Shown piece by piece: positions 11,363-22,800 of a DNA stretch of 64,000 nucleotides (the first letter of the stretch is position 1; each line of letters starts with the position of its first letter). The stretch is from Rhynchonema sp. JSB1_4. Lineage: Eukaryota > Nematoda > Chromadorea > Monhysterida > Xyalidae. Position numbers and translations under genes: made by a program. The notes beneath the pieces are model-generated. The model saw only the letters and a list, made by a program, of their open reading frames with translations, did no database searches and was not told the origin of the DNA. The stretch is from assembly GCA_030248065.1 (NCBI GenBank), contig JASAMV010001973.1, positions 1-64,000 of the forward strand, written 5' to 3'.

Positions 11363-13704
11363 GATCGTCGTCAATGGTCCGGCTGGTCCTGCCCAACGCG
11401 CCAGCTTTTAAATCACGGTTAACTTTTTGAATCTGAAGTATTAAGCTACCGTAAAAAAACTAAATACAAGGGGGCTGGGGCTCTATTAATTCACTGACCG
11501 CATTTGGGAGGCTCTATTTACGGTCTGCGGTCCAGACGAACAAGAAACGTGCATACCGTAAAATCTAAAATACAAGGGGGGCTGTATTTTTTCACTGACC
11601 CCTTTTAGGGGGGCTGTATTTTTGGGGGGCTGTAATTTTTCGCTGCGCAAAATCTCAAAAAATGTTCCCAAAAATGCCGCTAAAATGGAGTTCTGTCAGG
11701 GTGTTGCTGGTCATTCAAATTCAAATTTCAAATTTTATCTGCACGCTTTCGCAAAGACCTTTACACAAAATCCGGAGAAACCCTAAAATCGTTATTGAGT
11801 GTCGCGCCCGATTCAAGATTCAAGATTTATCTGTTTGCTATACGCAAAGACCAAACAATGATCAGGACACACCCAAAATAGCGAGAATGGCAAAATGCAA
11901 GAAAATAAAACAGAAAGACAAACGAACCGGAACAAAACCAGTGCAAACGAACACAAAATGCGGAATCCTCAAACACGACGAACCCAGTTGACAACGGAAA
12001 CAATCAGCGAAAATAAATGCGATGTTTGCCAGCGAATTGATTAGAATTCAATAATGGTTGTACAATTAGTTTCTGTGAATGATTGATTGATCAAACGATC
12101 TGAAAAGCAGCATTCGGGCAAGTTGAGTCAAGATCAGTCAACGACGGCTGAAAATTTTGAGTGTACCGTAAAAACCTAAATAGAGCCCCCCCGGAATAGA
12201 GCCCCCTTCGGAATATCGATCGAAAATAACACCGGATTTGGAACGCTCTCGCTGAGAAACGAAAATAATTTTTTGAAAATGGGGTCAGTGAATTAATAGA
12301 GCCCCCCCCCTTGTACCGTAAAAACCTAAATAGAAGGGGGGCTCTATTAATTCACTGACCCCATTTTGGGGGGCTCTATTACGGGGGGGGCTCTATTCCG
12401 GGGGGGCCTCTATTAATTCACTGACCCGAACCTGAAAAATTGTTCCCAGAAATACCCCCCAAATACCCCTAAAAAGGGGTTTGAAAGGATGTTTTTTCGC
12501 TTGTAATCGCATTTATTCGTGTCTGTTCGTCAATAAGAGGCGTATTATGTGCTCTGAACGAACAACAGACGTGCATAAATGTACCTATGCACCACTATCA
12601 CGCCTTAATACACTACTGTATAGGGGATGTTACTTAGGGGGGGCTCTATTCCGGGGGGGCTCTATTAATTCACTGACCCCTTTTTGGGGGGCTGTATTAC
12701 GGGGGGCTCTATTCCGGGGGGGGCTGTATTTAGGTTTTTACGGTATTTAGGTTTTTACGGTATTTGGCAGAGGTCGCAATCGGGCCGGCCCGACCTCGGG
12801 CCGGGCCGGGCCGCGATTTTGGGCTTTTGGCTCGGGCCGGGCCGGGCCGGGCCGGAGATTTGGAGGGTCGGGCCGGGCCGGGCCGGGCACCCCGGCCCGA
12901 AGCTTCTGAAGTGACTTATTTTACTGAAAAACTAGGGGTTTTTTGTCCAAAATACTAAAATTTCTGACGGATTCAGCAAGTAAGTGATCAGTATTGTTCA
13001 GTGGTGTGGCTACCCAGGCGTGCAATCAACCTACTGTACCACCAGAAAGGCCTGAAATCAACCTACCTACTGTACCGACCGGCCGAGCTAGGGGGGAACA
13101 AAATTTTTTATGTCCAAGTTTAGATGAAAATGTACTCTAAAACCCTCAAAATTTTTCGATTATTTGGAATGAAAAATATGGATTTTATACCATTTTGAGC
13201 CAAAAATAGCAACCAACTGTAGCAATACATTTTGCTTCAGCTTCAGTTACGTATTGCTCTGGAATTTGGATTTTGTTCCGGCCGGGAACCCTGAGAAACG
13301 TGGATGTTTGTCCGCTCGTGCATCGGGACATCCTCCAGTAAGCCCGCCAAAACAGGTCAAAGCTTACATCCTGGAACAAAATCAAATTTAAAGGCTGTTG
13401 TTACGCGCGGTTAGACAACTGCAAGACGCAGAGACGCTTTTCGACACTTCTGTTGGGTAGCAACTGGGAGTATTGACTTTACCGCGCAGCGTAAAACTAG
13501 CTCTCCTTGATGGTGAAGTGTCGTTCTCAGGTAAGAGGAACTCAGTCTAGCTTAAAAAACGAAGACCCCGAGCGACGGTAACCCTTAGCAGTGATTATGT
13601 GCAAATTATGCCACATCTGGCACTCTGAGTGAAGTTACACCGTGCTTACTGCAAACAATTAATGGCCAAAATATTCGAAAGCGCAACCGCTATACCAAAA
13701 ACAC
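11363..13704. repeat. Intergenic region with TACCGTAAAA miniature elements and a GGGCC tract
   Basis: Between the start of the ADAM17-like gene and the vWA locus. From about 11450 to 12757 there are several inverted copies of TACCGTAAAAACCTAAATA with 'GGGGGGCTCTATTAATTCAC' between them, consistent with nested miniature inverted-repeat elements. From 12768 to 12905 there is a very GC-rich tract of GGGCCGGGCC repeats. From 12906 to 13704 I see no supported gene. The promoter of the ADAM17-like gene should lie in the lower part of this region, but I cannot point to a specific motif. Confidence 0.55.
12780..12902. repeat. GGGCC-rich microsatellite
   Basis: About 120 nt built from repeated GGCCGGGCCGGGCC units with two short interruptions. 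It contrasts strongly with the AT-rich surroundings. Related 'GGCCGGGCC' sequence occurs in the inverted-repeat elements at 51.7, 53.8, 60.1 and 63.6 kb, so it may be the expanded core of one such element. Confidence 0.7.
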
Positions 13705-15285
13705 GGCAATTTCCAGCTGGCTGACTTTAATTAGTTGCATGCCTACGCGAACAGCAGCGTCGTTTTGAGAATACAAGTTAATTATACGCACCGCGGCGGA
13801 GAGCGTGCGATATATCAAAACACACTGGAGCTCTGATGGCGGTGCCTCTTTCGATGAGAGTTTGGGCCAAAAAAACCAACAACCACACATCCAACCGTTT
13901 GCAGCCGCAATCCAAGCGTTGAGTTGCCCTTGTTCGGTTTCACCTGCGCCTGGATTTTCGGGAATTTCTTCAAATGTGGTGTAAAGGTGACTGAGTTTCG
14001 ATAGGACGACTTCTCTTTGGAGAGAACCGTCGTGCCGAACTCAAGGGCGCGACCCACGCACGTGCTACCGCCCTTGTATGGAATACGCTGGATTGCCGCT
14101 GGAAGATAGAGAAAAGTGTGTTTTTCTTCCAGTTCTGGCCCAGAAAATCCCCCTAACACGACACCTATAGTGACTGAACGAGTGGGACTTGCGATTGTGG
14201 CTCTCGCCCTTTTGTGGCCAGCCACTACAATGAAAATCTCTCGGTTCAGAAGACCGCAAGTATAAGTCACTCACTGTCTGATAAACTATGTATGATAAGT
14301 GTAAACTAAGTTCGAAGCTGAACAAAACGAGCGAGCCACTCAGGTCACGCCGACGTTCTGCGAGGAGTTTAGTACCACGAAATTTTTCTTTTATCAAGCT
14401 TAAACTTGCGTTCAGGTACAGGGTTAAGCTGAAACTTGGTCATTGAAAATCTACCTTTGGGGCACGTGAACAATTAGTGCACACTGATTTCACAGAAAAA
14501 TGCATAATCTAGGTGCGTTAAGGTGCATCGAGGCCTATGTATGTATAAGCATATGACGCCTAAATGCACCTATGTAGCACCTAGATTAGATGCCCAAACA
14601 TGGACAATCATTTCATACAATAGATCCACCAAAAAGGATGACGAAATATCCGGCTGTTTACCTTTTATCGAATCGACGCTGAAGTACCGATCGAATGAAA
14701 AGTACATTTCCGCTTCCGTTGAGAACGTGATGCAGCCAACGCGGGACTTGCCCAGACCAACATTGACGTTGTTGAGAAGTCGACAGACGAAATCCTTGCA
14801 TTGACGGAAATTGGACATGCCTGGGCGACGATTGATTTTATAGGGTATCGCATCTGTCTAAACATTTGCACGTCACGCGCCTTCGGATGTTAGGAGATGA
14901 CACTGATTTGGACAAGCGCTAGATTTGTTCTCACGGCAGATTATGAACAAAATAGTGCACTGGTGACTTGTACAGAAGTTGACGGATCATTAACGTTGCG
15001 GTTTGGCCCTGTGGGCGCGCATTGCGAAAGATGATTGGAATGTAGATGAACAACTGTTGTTCCAGTCGAAATCAATGACACCCTTAAACCCTAATGGAAA
15101 GCTAAATTTTCTTTAATGCCTCGTTTCAATGATTCACAACATTTAAAACAACTAACCAATGCTGCCAGAGTTGTCAATGATCAAGAGTAGATCCATTGGA
15201 GGTAGTCCTTTGACGAGCGACGGGCGACGCAATTCTTGGGAGTCCAACGGGGAATATAGGATGCGACTGACGCGGCCTTGTAATT
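13705..15285 (-). CDS. vWA locus, third vWA domain (incomplete or decayed)
   Basis: Exons in transcript order: 15157-15285, 14662-14820, 13896-14098 and, less surely, 13705-13830. The first gives GLPPMDLLLIIDNSGSI with an intact DxSxS metal site (DNSGS). The second gives CKDFVCRLLNNVNVG and SRVGCITFSTEAEMYFSFD, paralogous to the second domain. The third has IPYKGGSTCVGRALEF with the second metal-site Thr. The next part (LQCVLIYRTLSAAV...VGMQLIKVSQLEIA) is in another frame. It joins in phase only through a 60-nt interval (13831-13895, GTTGGA...CATCAGAG). The usual TDG is replaced by RTLS. I found no exon for the last helix. This is either the C-terminal domain of one long gene or the decaying start of a separate paralogue. 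Confidence 0.65.
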
Positions 15286-15470
15286 CTGCAAGGGTGATTT
15301 GGGATTGTCACAAACTTTTGTGTTGAGTAATTACACTTCTGCAAATGTAATTGAGACCCTAATTTTGGCCAGCGTAAAATCTCACTAGATGTGTGTGTGT
15401 CCAGTGGGTGCGCACGGGTCATGTACTAGTGCTTGGCCATTTCTGCGTGACAAAATCTGAGAGCAACGAC

Positions 15471-18400
15471 TGTGGCTAGCAATTTTTTGCCCAATGATCA
15501 CAACTACTATAAGCACTAACAAAAAGACAAGTATGGGTTCAACCCAAACAACCAACCCGGGTCCTGCAAGGCCATCCTGTACCCCGGCGGCAATGTCTGA
15601 TTCTTTTTCGGACTGCCGCCCTCAAGGTGGACCATTGGCAGTGAGTCATCATGAACTCTATCGGTTGGCGGACCATCGATTACAACGAGGTGGTTGAGAT
15701 CGCTCGGTAGTTGGAAATCTTTGTGCAGATGAAAAGGGAGGAGTTAGGCTCACCCGGTTTAGGCTTTTACCTGTGCCTAGAGTTGGATCTTCAGGTCCTG
15801 GGATCATGGTTATTCTCAGAGTGTTGGTCGTTATTAGGTCTTAATTTGGGTATCATCGATTACAACAAGTGGTTGAAATTCAAGTTGGAAATCTGTGTGG
15901 ATGAAAAGAGTGCAGTTAGGCTAAAAATTGGGCTTGTAGGCTTCGGTTTTGACTTTAGCTCAGGTTTGGATCGGTGGCCGGGCGATTGGACAAAGCAGGT
16001 TTGGGCAAGACCACTTTGAACAAGTGAAACACAGCAGATCCAAAAGAGCAGCGCTCTTATTTTGTTCCATTGGCTTAGGCTTAGGCTGATTTTGGTATCG
16101 CTTAGGCTTGGTATTGTGTTTTGGCTAAGGCCTATTCGTTTTTAGGTTGTGCTCCTTTGGACTCTGCTCTTTTTTTCACTTGCTCAAACTGGCTTTGCTC
16201 AATTGCCCGTCCGCCTTTGGATCTTAGGTCTGGGCTGATGGTTTGGCTTAAAACGATTATCGTTATTAGGTCATACATAAGTTGGGAACTAGGTTGAGAT
16301 TGCTCGGCAGTTGTTAATCTGTTGTGTCAATCATATCAGTGCAAAACAGACTAACGTTACTGTACTCGGTGAATTAGGTCATCATGTGGATCAGAGGTGT
16401 AGGTTTTGACATCAGAATTCTAGACACACCTGCATCTACATAATGTACAAATTGAGAACTGTTTGCTCTCGCAAACAAACCAGTCGAAATATGGCTCTCT
16501 TTGTTCACATAAAAGTTAAATACAAGTGCCAAACAAGTTTCTCAAGTCCAATCGAGACGGTTTGTATGACTGACGTTCTTTTCAAGTTGAAGATTCATGC
16601 CCAAGAATAGCTACGGCGCATGCCCCGATTCTTAACCTGGTGAGGGGTCCGTTGTTCGTCCGGTAATGTCGACGTACTGAGTCTCAGAGTGCATTTGCTG
16701 AGCGCGATGATCCATCCTGAAAATCAGTCCGTGCATGATGTTGCAGTGCTTGCGTCCCGATTTGAACTGAAACCCGTTCGCCTTACTTGAAAAAAGTTAC
16801 ATAGTATCTCCAAGTGGTCGTGTGTTCCACGATTCTGTGAAGCTTGGCTTTACGCACATGAAGAAGGTCAGACAAAAGGTGGGTTCCGGGTACGGACTTT
16901 CACTACAGAATCTTCTTTCCTTCTTAACAGAGTTTCCCGGTTGAATTGCATCAAACGTTGCTGTGCTGATTATTCGTGTGCAACTAAAAACACGCAAGCT
17001 AAAGTTCACTGCAAATTTCGCTGTCATGCTGGGGGATGAGATGCACACGACAATTTCAAGCAGACGCAATTTACTACTGGAATTCAAATGAAACTAAAAT
17101 AAAAAAACTTCGAATGAGATCAACTTTTAACAGATATATGTGTGCCAAACTATTGGAAAATCAGAGCAAATACAACGGGCGAGAGGACACGGGGAGCAGT
17201 AAGATGAAGCATTTGGGATAACAACAATTTTAACTCGAATTTTCAAAATGAAAAATTTTGGTAGAATATCACCGCAAATCTGTACACTTCAAGGCAACAC
17301 ATCATGCACGAGGACTAAAAATATGAAGCAATGAATACAACATGCAAAAATCTCGGGAAATGAGTAAAAATATATTTGTACACTTCAAGATAACAACTGA
17401 AAGTCTGCTGATCTCTGCTCAAATTGCCAGTGATTTCACGAGTTTGCATGTACATACTGGGCATTTAGTGATGACTGCACTGACGTCAGCAAACTTTACA
17501 GAGGCACGGGATGTTATCACAGCACATCAAACACACCACGCATGCATGCAGCTGGCGCGCGGTTGCAGTAATGCGCAAGTTGACGTTTCACATGCCCAAT
17601 CCCAAGGGCAAATTCCCGTACACTCCCGGGTCGTACCCATTGACTTCGAGCCAGATGCTCTGCTGTCGGAACAACCAATTGCAGACGGCCTCCTTGTCAT
17701 GTATCAGAAATGCGCTGCCTTCATACCCGGAGATCTCCTAAAAGTGGAAACAGGGCTAATTGGATGGGTATCTGAAGTGTATGGACTCTGTCACGTTTTT
17801 ATCCAGGGAGCACAAAACGCATCATATCAGTAAAACGCGACGGAAGATGCATGTAGACTTTTTTGGTCCTGAGGCCAATGTACAAAGCTGAAGTTGCTAC
17901 CCAATGCATCGAGTCCGATGCTCCGACTCATATTTATGCCAGCAAGAATCAGACAATTCCAGAACACTGTGAAAGTTTCTAACAAAGACCAACCTGGAGA
18001 CAAAATTCTGCGACATACATTGCAGTCGGGGACATACTGTGCAAAACTCTTGTGGATGATTTGAAAACGCAGTTTGAGATGATGAGTCAGGTTCGAACCC
18101 TTATCCATGCGCTTCCCAGCAGTGCACTTGACCAACCCACTGCGCTACGCACCACCCAACGCAGCTCACCTTCAACTTGTCCTTCCTGAACACCCTTAGC
18201 CCGACCACTGCAACTCGGGCGCCGATTTTCTGATGCAGATTCTTCGATCCGTTGTCCACGGCATCTTCTGAGTATCCATCCGTTGTGATGATGACCACTT
18301 GAAGTCTCTTGCCAAGTACGGACATCGCGTTAGCCTGACGAGGAGTCAAGGGATCTTGAGGCGGTGGTGGGTCCCTGTTGCGTTTCGGCTTCGTCTTCTT

Positions 18401-19553
18401 CGGAGACCCCTTAGAGTCCTTCTTTTTGCCGTCCTTATTTTTGGTGTCTTTATCGTCTTTTTCCTCCTTTTTGTGCTGGTGATGATGTTGCCTCTTTCGT
18501 GGACTTCTATTGGTGCCGTTGCCAGCCTGGTTTTGACTCTGACTGGGTGCGTAGAGTGACTTCTCCTGCGCGAGTATGCCCCCGGCAAATTGTAGCGCTC
18601 TGCCCAGAAACGTGGTCCGACCCGCATAGGGCATGCGTTTGAGCGCGTCTGCAAATTAAATTGTCATCATGGTACGCAACGGCGCGCAGGCGACAGATGT
18701 TTCAGTTGGTCAGAGTCATGAGTGCTCAATTTGATCAGTTAAATGTTGTCCCAAACAAAGAATCCGAAAAAGACGGGCTATGGACATAACAGCCGCGGGA
18801 AAAACAAGGCGAAAAGTCGACGACCGCTTGAACATGAAATCAGGCCTGGGCTCAGGCTTACGTGGACTTGGAATTCGGTTGAGGCCTAGACCTAGTCTAA
18901 GGCCTTTAGCACAACTTTCCAACTACATACACATCTCTTTGAGTGGCCGCAGTTTTTATCGCTATTTTGTCCACCAGTCGCAAAATTCGAACAAAAATGC
19001 ATGCCCAGTTTTATGGTCTAGTTTGGACCAATACGTTATACTAGTGAACCTCATCAACAAAAAATTTCTCACTTTTGATCGCCTCGGCGGTGAAATATTG
19101 ATCGAAGGAAAAGTACAGATCTGGCTCATCACTGAACGTCACACACGCGATTCGACTTCGACCGGGACCGACGTTGACGTTGTCAATCAGGTGACAGAGA
19201 AATTCCTTGCAAAGTTTTAGATTTTACAGTTTTGATAATGAAACAACAACGAATACAATATCAGGTTTCTGACGATTCAGTCTGTGAGCGCAGGCCGAAA
19301 CGGGCAGCCCAAAAACACGCTGCACGACTATTTCATGATTGCAACAGTGATCTGCCAGTCAATTTGATCGATCAACAAAGTGATTAGACATGTTCTGACT
19401 GACGACAATGTCATTTCTGACTGACAAGACTGATTGACAAAGTCGCTGTTGTACCTTGTATTTCTCAAAGTTCACATTTCCAATACTCCGGCTGTTGTCA
19501 ACCATCAACATCAGATCCACCGGCGGCAGACGTTTGCTTGGATGCACGTTCTC
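15471..19553 (-). CDS. vWA locus, second vWA domain plus transmembrane exon
   Basis: Exons in transcript order: 19455-19553, 19073-19205, 18170-18648, 17592-17737, 16637-16785, 15471-15563. The vWA domain has a complete metal site: VDLMLMVDNSRSIG, then GRTTFLGRAL, then VVIITTDGYSED. The third exon carries an insertion of about 70 residues rich in Lys, Asp and His inside the fold. The fourth ends the domain (EISGYEGSAFLIHD, AVCNWLF). The fifth is an unrecognised linker (KANGFQFKSGRKHCN). The sixth is a transmembrane segment (PILVFLLVLIVVVIIG); its start at 15563 and end at 15471 are my best choice among phase-compatible sites. The first exon enters in phase 0 and can follow the exon ending at 19868. 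No separate signal-peptide exon was found. Confidence 0.8.
15976..16213. mobile_element. Inverted-repeat element, GGGC(A/G)ATTG family
   Basis: It starts GCCGGGCGATTGGACAAAGC and ends GGCTTTGCTCAATTGCCC. The core contains many 'GGCTTAGGCTTAGG' runs. The same family occurs at 20350-20631 and, with a second element inside, at 37408-38055. It lies in an intron of the vWA locus. There is no coding capacity. Confidence 0.65.
18080..18156 (-). ncRNA. tRNA-derived SINE-like sequence
   Basis: The minus strand shows a pol III A-box match (TAGCGCAGTGGGTTGG) and, about 35 nt later, a B-box match (GGTTCGAACCT). The acceptor arm does not pair, so it is not a normal tRNA. It lies in the intron between the third and fourth exons of the second vWA unit and may be a SINE head. 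Confidence 0.5.
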
Positions 19554-19867
19554 CTGTAAAATTGTTGATATTTTTTTGAATTTTTAATTTTTTTTAATTT
19601 TTTCGCAGAAAAAATCTGATACCGTGTGTTTTGATAAATGTGAGGCTCTTATTTTGAAAATTGCTTTTGGCCACATGTCAGCGGCTTTCGCTGCGAAACA
19701 TCAAATGGATAAAATCAGCGTATTAGCTAAAAGAGCTATAGCAGCTGTTCGGCACGGAGATAACCTGTATGTTTATAAATCCGCGCTATTTTTATACATC
19801 AGGCACAGAATTTATGCATGCATAACCATACACTGAATTTATGCATGCATAACCATACACTATGTAC

Positions 19868-22800
19868 CTGTTGGTCATCAATCCTGCTTATCATCGCAAT
19901 CCTGCTCTTGGCGGGCGGTATCACCGATCGATATCCCATGCCACTTGGTGCCAGTACGATCTCATCACCGATCAGTGATGTTTCATCCTGTGATCCGTCT
20001 ATGCCCTGATCATGCATCGTCGGCTTCTGGCTGAGGCTGAAATTAATGTTGATGTTTCAGCTTCATCTTGGGGATGGGATTGAATCGAATCAACCTGCCT
20101 GCAAATCAAGAAACATGTTTGACTGGGATGAATTAGGAGAAATGTAGATGAATTGCGATTGCAATGCGACCAGCGCAAATGGGTTAAAAAAACGGCTAAA
20201 ACGTTACTCTTATGACGGTCAAGATTTGTGCATCTGTTTTGTAATTCAAGAAGTCGTGGCTCAAGTTGAGTCACATTTTATAATCACCAAGTTCGATCCT
20301 GGTCCAGGTTTCAAGTTCATATGATTTTTCGGCAAAAAGTGATGGCGTACGGGCAATTGAGCAAAGCACATTTGAGTAAGACCACTTTCAGCAAGTGAAA
20401 AAGAGCAGGGACCAAAAGAGCAGAACCTAAAAATGAATAGGCCTGATCCTAAGCCTAATCTCAAGCTCAAAACTAATCCTAAATGTAAGCCTAAGCTTAA
20501 GTCTAAGCCTGATACCAAAATCAGTCTATGTCTAAGCCACTGGGACAAAACAAGACCTCTGCTCTTTTGACTCTGCCCTTTTTTTCTTGCTCAAAGTGGT
20601 CTTGCGCATACGTGCTTTGCTCAATTGCCCGGCCACCAACGTGATTTACAAGAAAGTGTGCTGTCGAAACTCACGCCGCGAGTTCAGCGCTGCCGGTCTC
20701 CGAAGAGTAATCGGACGTCTTTGTCCCCGCATGCCCCTCACCCATGTTCACGGTGGCCTTGCTTTGATTGTCTTCTGTACCTGAAAGCACCGCGAGTCCG
20801 TCCGGCTGATTAACACTGAGACGATGACCTGGTGCACCACTCAATTGAGAGCAAAAAAAAACAATGAACCCTGTGTCAATTCGGACTGGGCCGCGTCAAT
20901 ATTCAATGGAAACACTCCGAATACGACTGAACGAGACACGGATACTCCATCGCAAAATACTGTCCAAAAATGGGCCGAATTCCCGATCGCGTAATCACAA
21001 TCAATTGCGCGCAATATCGGTTGCGTGGCGCAAACGCAGTCAATTGTGTTTGCGTAATATTTCAGAATTATGTATTTCGCGGTCCTCTCACAACGTATGC
21101 AATGTTTCAACAACACAAACAGGTTTAATTGCGGGCTTTGCGCGCTTTCCAGGAATTCGGCCCAAGTTTTGCATTTGGGCCCGCCGCATCCAACCGTAGT
21201 TGTTGGGCATTCTGTCCAACTTGATGCACGAGTCCCGGCTTTATGCCCTATACCTTTGGGATACGGTGTTGATGGTTTTCTCGACATTGTTTCTCCATCC
21301 TCGTAGCTGGCATTTTCGTAACTGCCGTTTGTGTTCAATTCGCCGCGTAGTAATGACGCCTGAATTGTGCATAATTATGTATGTGTTTGTTCGTGATCAA
21401 CATTTCACGTTCGCGGCTGCAACTATCGCGCATCAGCAGCGCAGCGAATATAGGGCTTATTGAATTTAGCGCTTTGGCATAATCTATACTACTAAAACAG
21501 GAAGACGTATGTATGTATGTATGTATGTATGTGGCCCCCTCCCTCGGAAGGGCGGACGGGTCAATTTTCACGGGTAGCTTTGGGTATGCTAACGGGTCTT
21601 CGGGGGGGGGGGGTCACGGCACGGGCGCGGCGCTGTAGCCGGGCCGTAGGCACGGGTCCCGTCTAGTTATGCATAATTTCACATAATCACATATAATCAT
21701 GCATGATTTCAGCGCACTATATCTCTATCTCATGAACACTTACTTAAAATTTGAAAAAAAAATAAAAATGCCAACTAACATCAGACCCCCGTCGATCATC
21801 GCCGGCCACAATCACCCCATTCGCGCGTCCGCCCGGGTGTGTTTTGCTGCGGTGATGTTTCGACGCGTGTATGTGATAATGCCGATGTTTGTGTTTGGAC
21901 TGTTGTTGTTGATGGGTGGCGGCGGCGTGTGTGACCAGCACCGTGCGATGGCGTGCTGAAAGGATATAGAAAGGGCTATGAGTTTTCAAAAATTCTTTTT
22001 GCCAAAATACAAAAGTTTTTTTATGTTTTTTTTTCTCACAGGCGACCGCTCGACCAGGGGGTTGGCGTTTGATCGCTCCGATCAGTGTAGTGGCTGGGTG
22101 AATGGGAAGGATTCCCCCTTAAGGGGTAGGTACCTTGCAACCACCCCTTGGGTTGACCCACCCACCAAATGATCACACACGCCACCCCCGGTTGCGTTTC
22201 ACGAATTGCGCACTTACTATGTCTAGCCATAGCTGATGTTTCACCAAACTATATAAAACCCTTACTCACCATCACCACTGGTCTCGTCATCCAGGTCAAA
22301 GTCCGTAATGACGGTCCCATCCCCGCTGCCGCTGTATTGTGTGTTCTGGTCCCGCATCATACGAGCGTGACTGTATCCATTGACCACACTACGCTGACCG
22401 GCACCCTTCTGCGTCATGTGGTTCGGTTGACCGTTGATCGTGCCCGAAGTGTACGCACCGTTCATCTGTGTGTTGCGCAACGGGGGATTAAAGGAACGAC
22501 ACGGCAGTGTTTGAAGTTTGGCCAAAGGCTGAACCTGGGCCTGACAAAAAAGAAAGAAAGGAAATCACTAAGAGAGAGGTTACTAACGTCATCGGGGCGT
22601 GTTGCAGCCCATCGATCGTATTCGTCTTGGACTTCCTGGTGACGTTTCAGGTTTTGATCTGAGAAAAAAATAGAAAAAATTGCTTCTCTGATTTTTTTAG
22701 GCATTTTCCATATCAACGAATACGTTTTCGTTATGGGAATCTAAAATTACGGTGCATGAACATAACGATGATGCTTCACTTCACCCAACATCGGATGAAT

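Noticed and set aside
16797..17087. Minus-strand frame with several Cys, as another vWA-locus exon
   Set aside because: No suitable acceptor/donor pair with matching phase, and the exons at 17592-17737 and 16637-16785 already join in phase.
17342..17833. 163-codon plus-strand open frame
   Set aside because: It is antisense to the fourth exon of the second vWA unit, whose minus-strand reading has clear vWA similarity.
20261..20548. Leu/Gly-rich minus-strand frame that looks like a membrane protein
   Set aside because: It is the translated AAGCCTAAGCCT core of the inverted-repeat element at 20350-20631.
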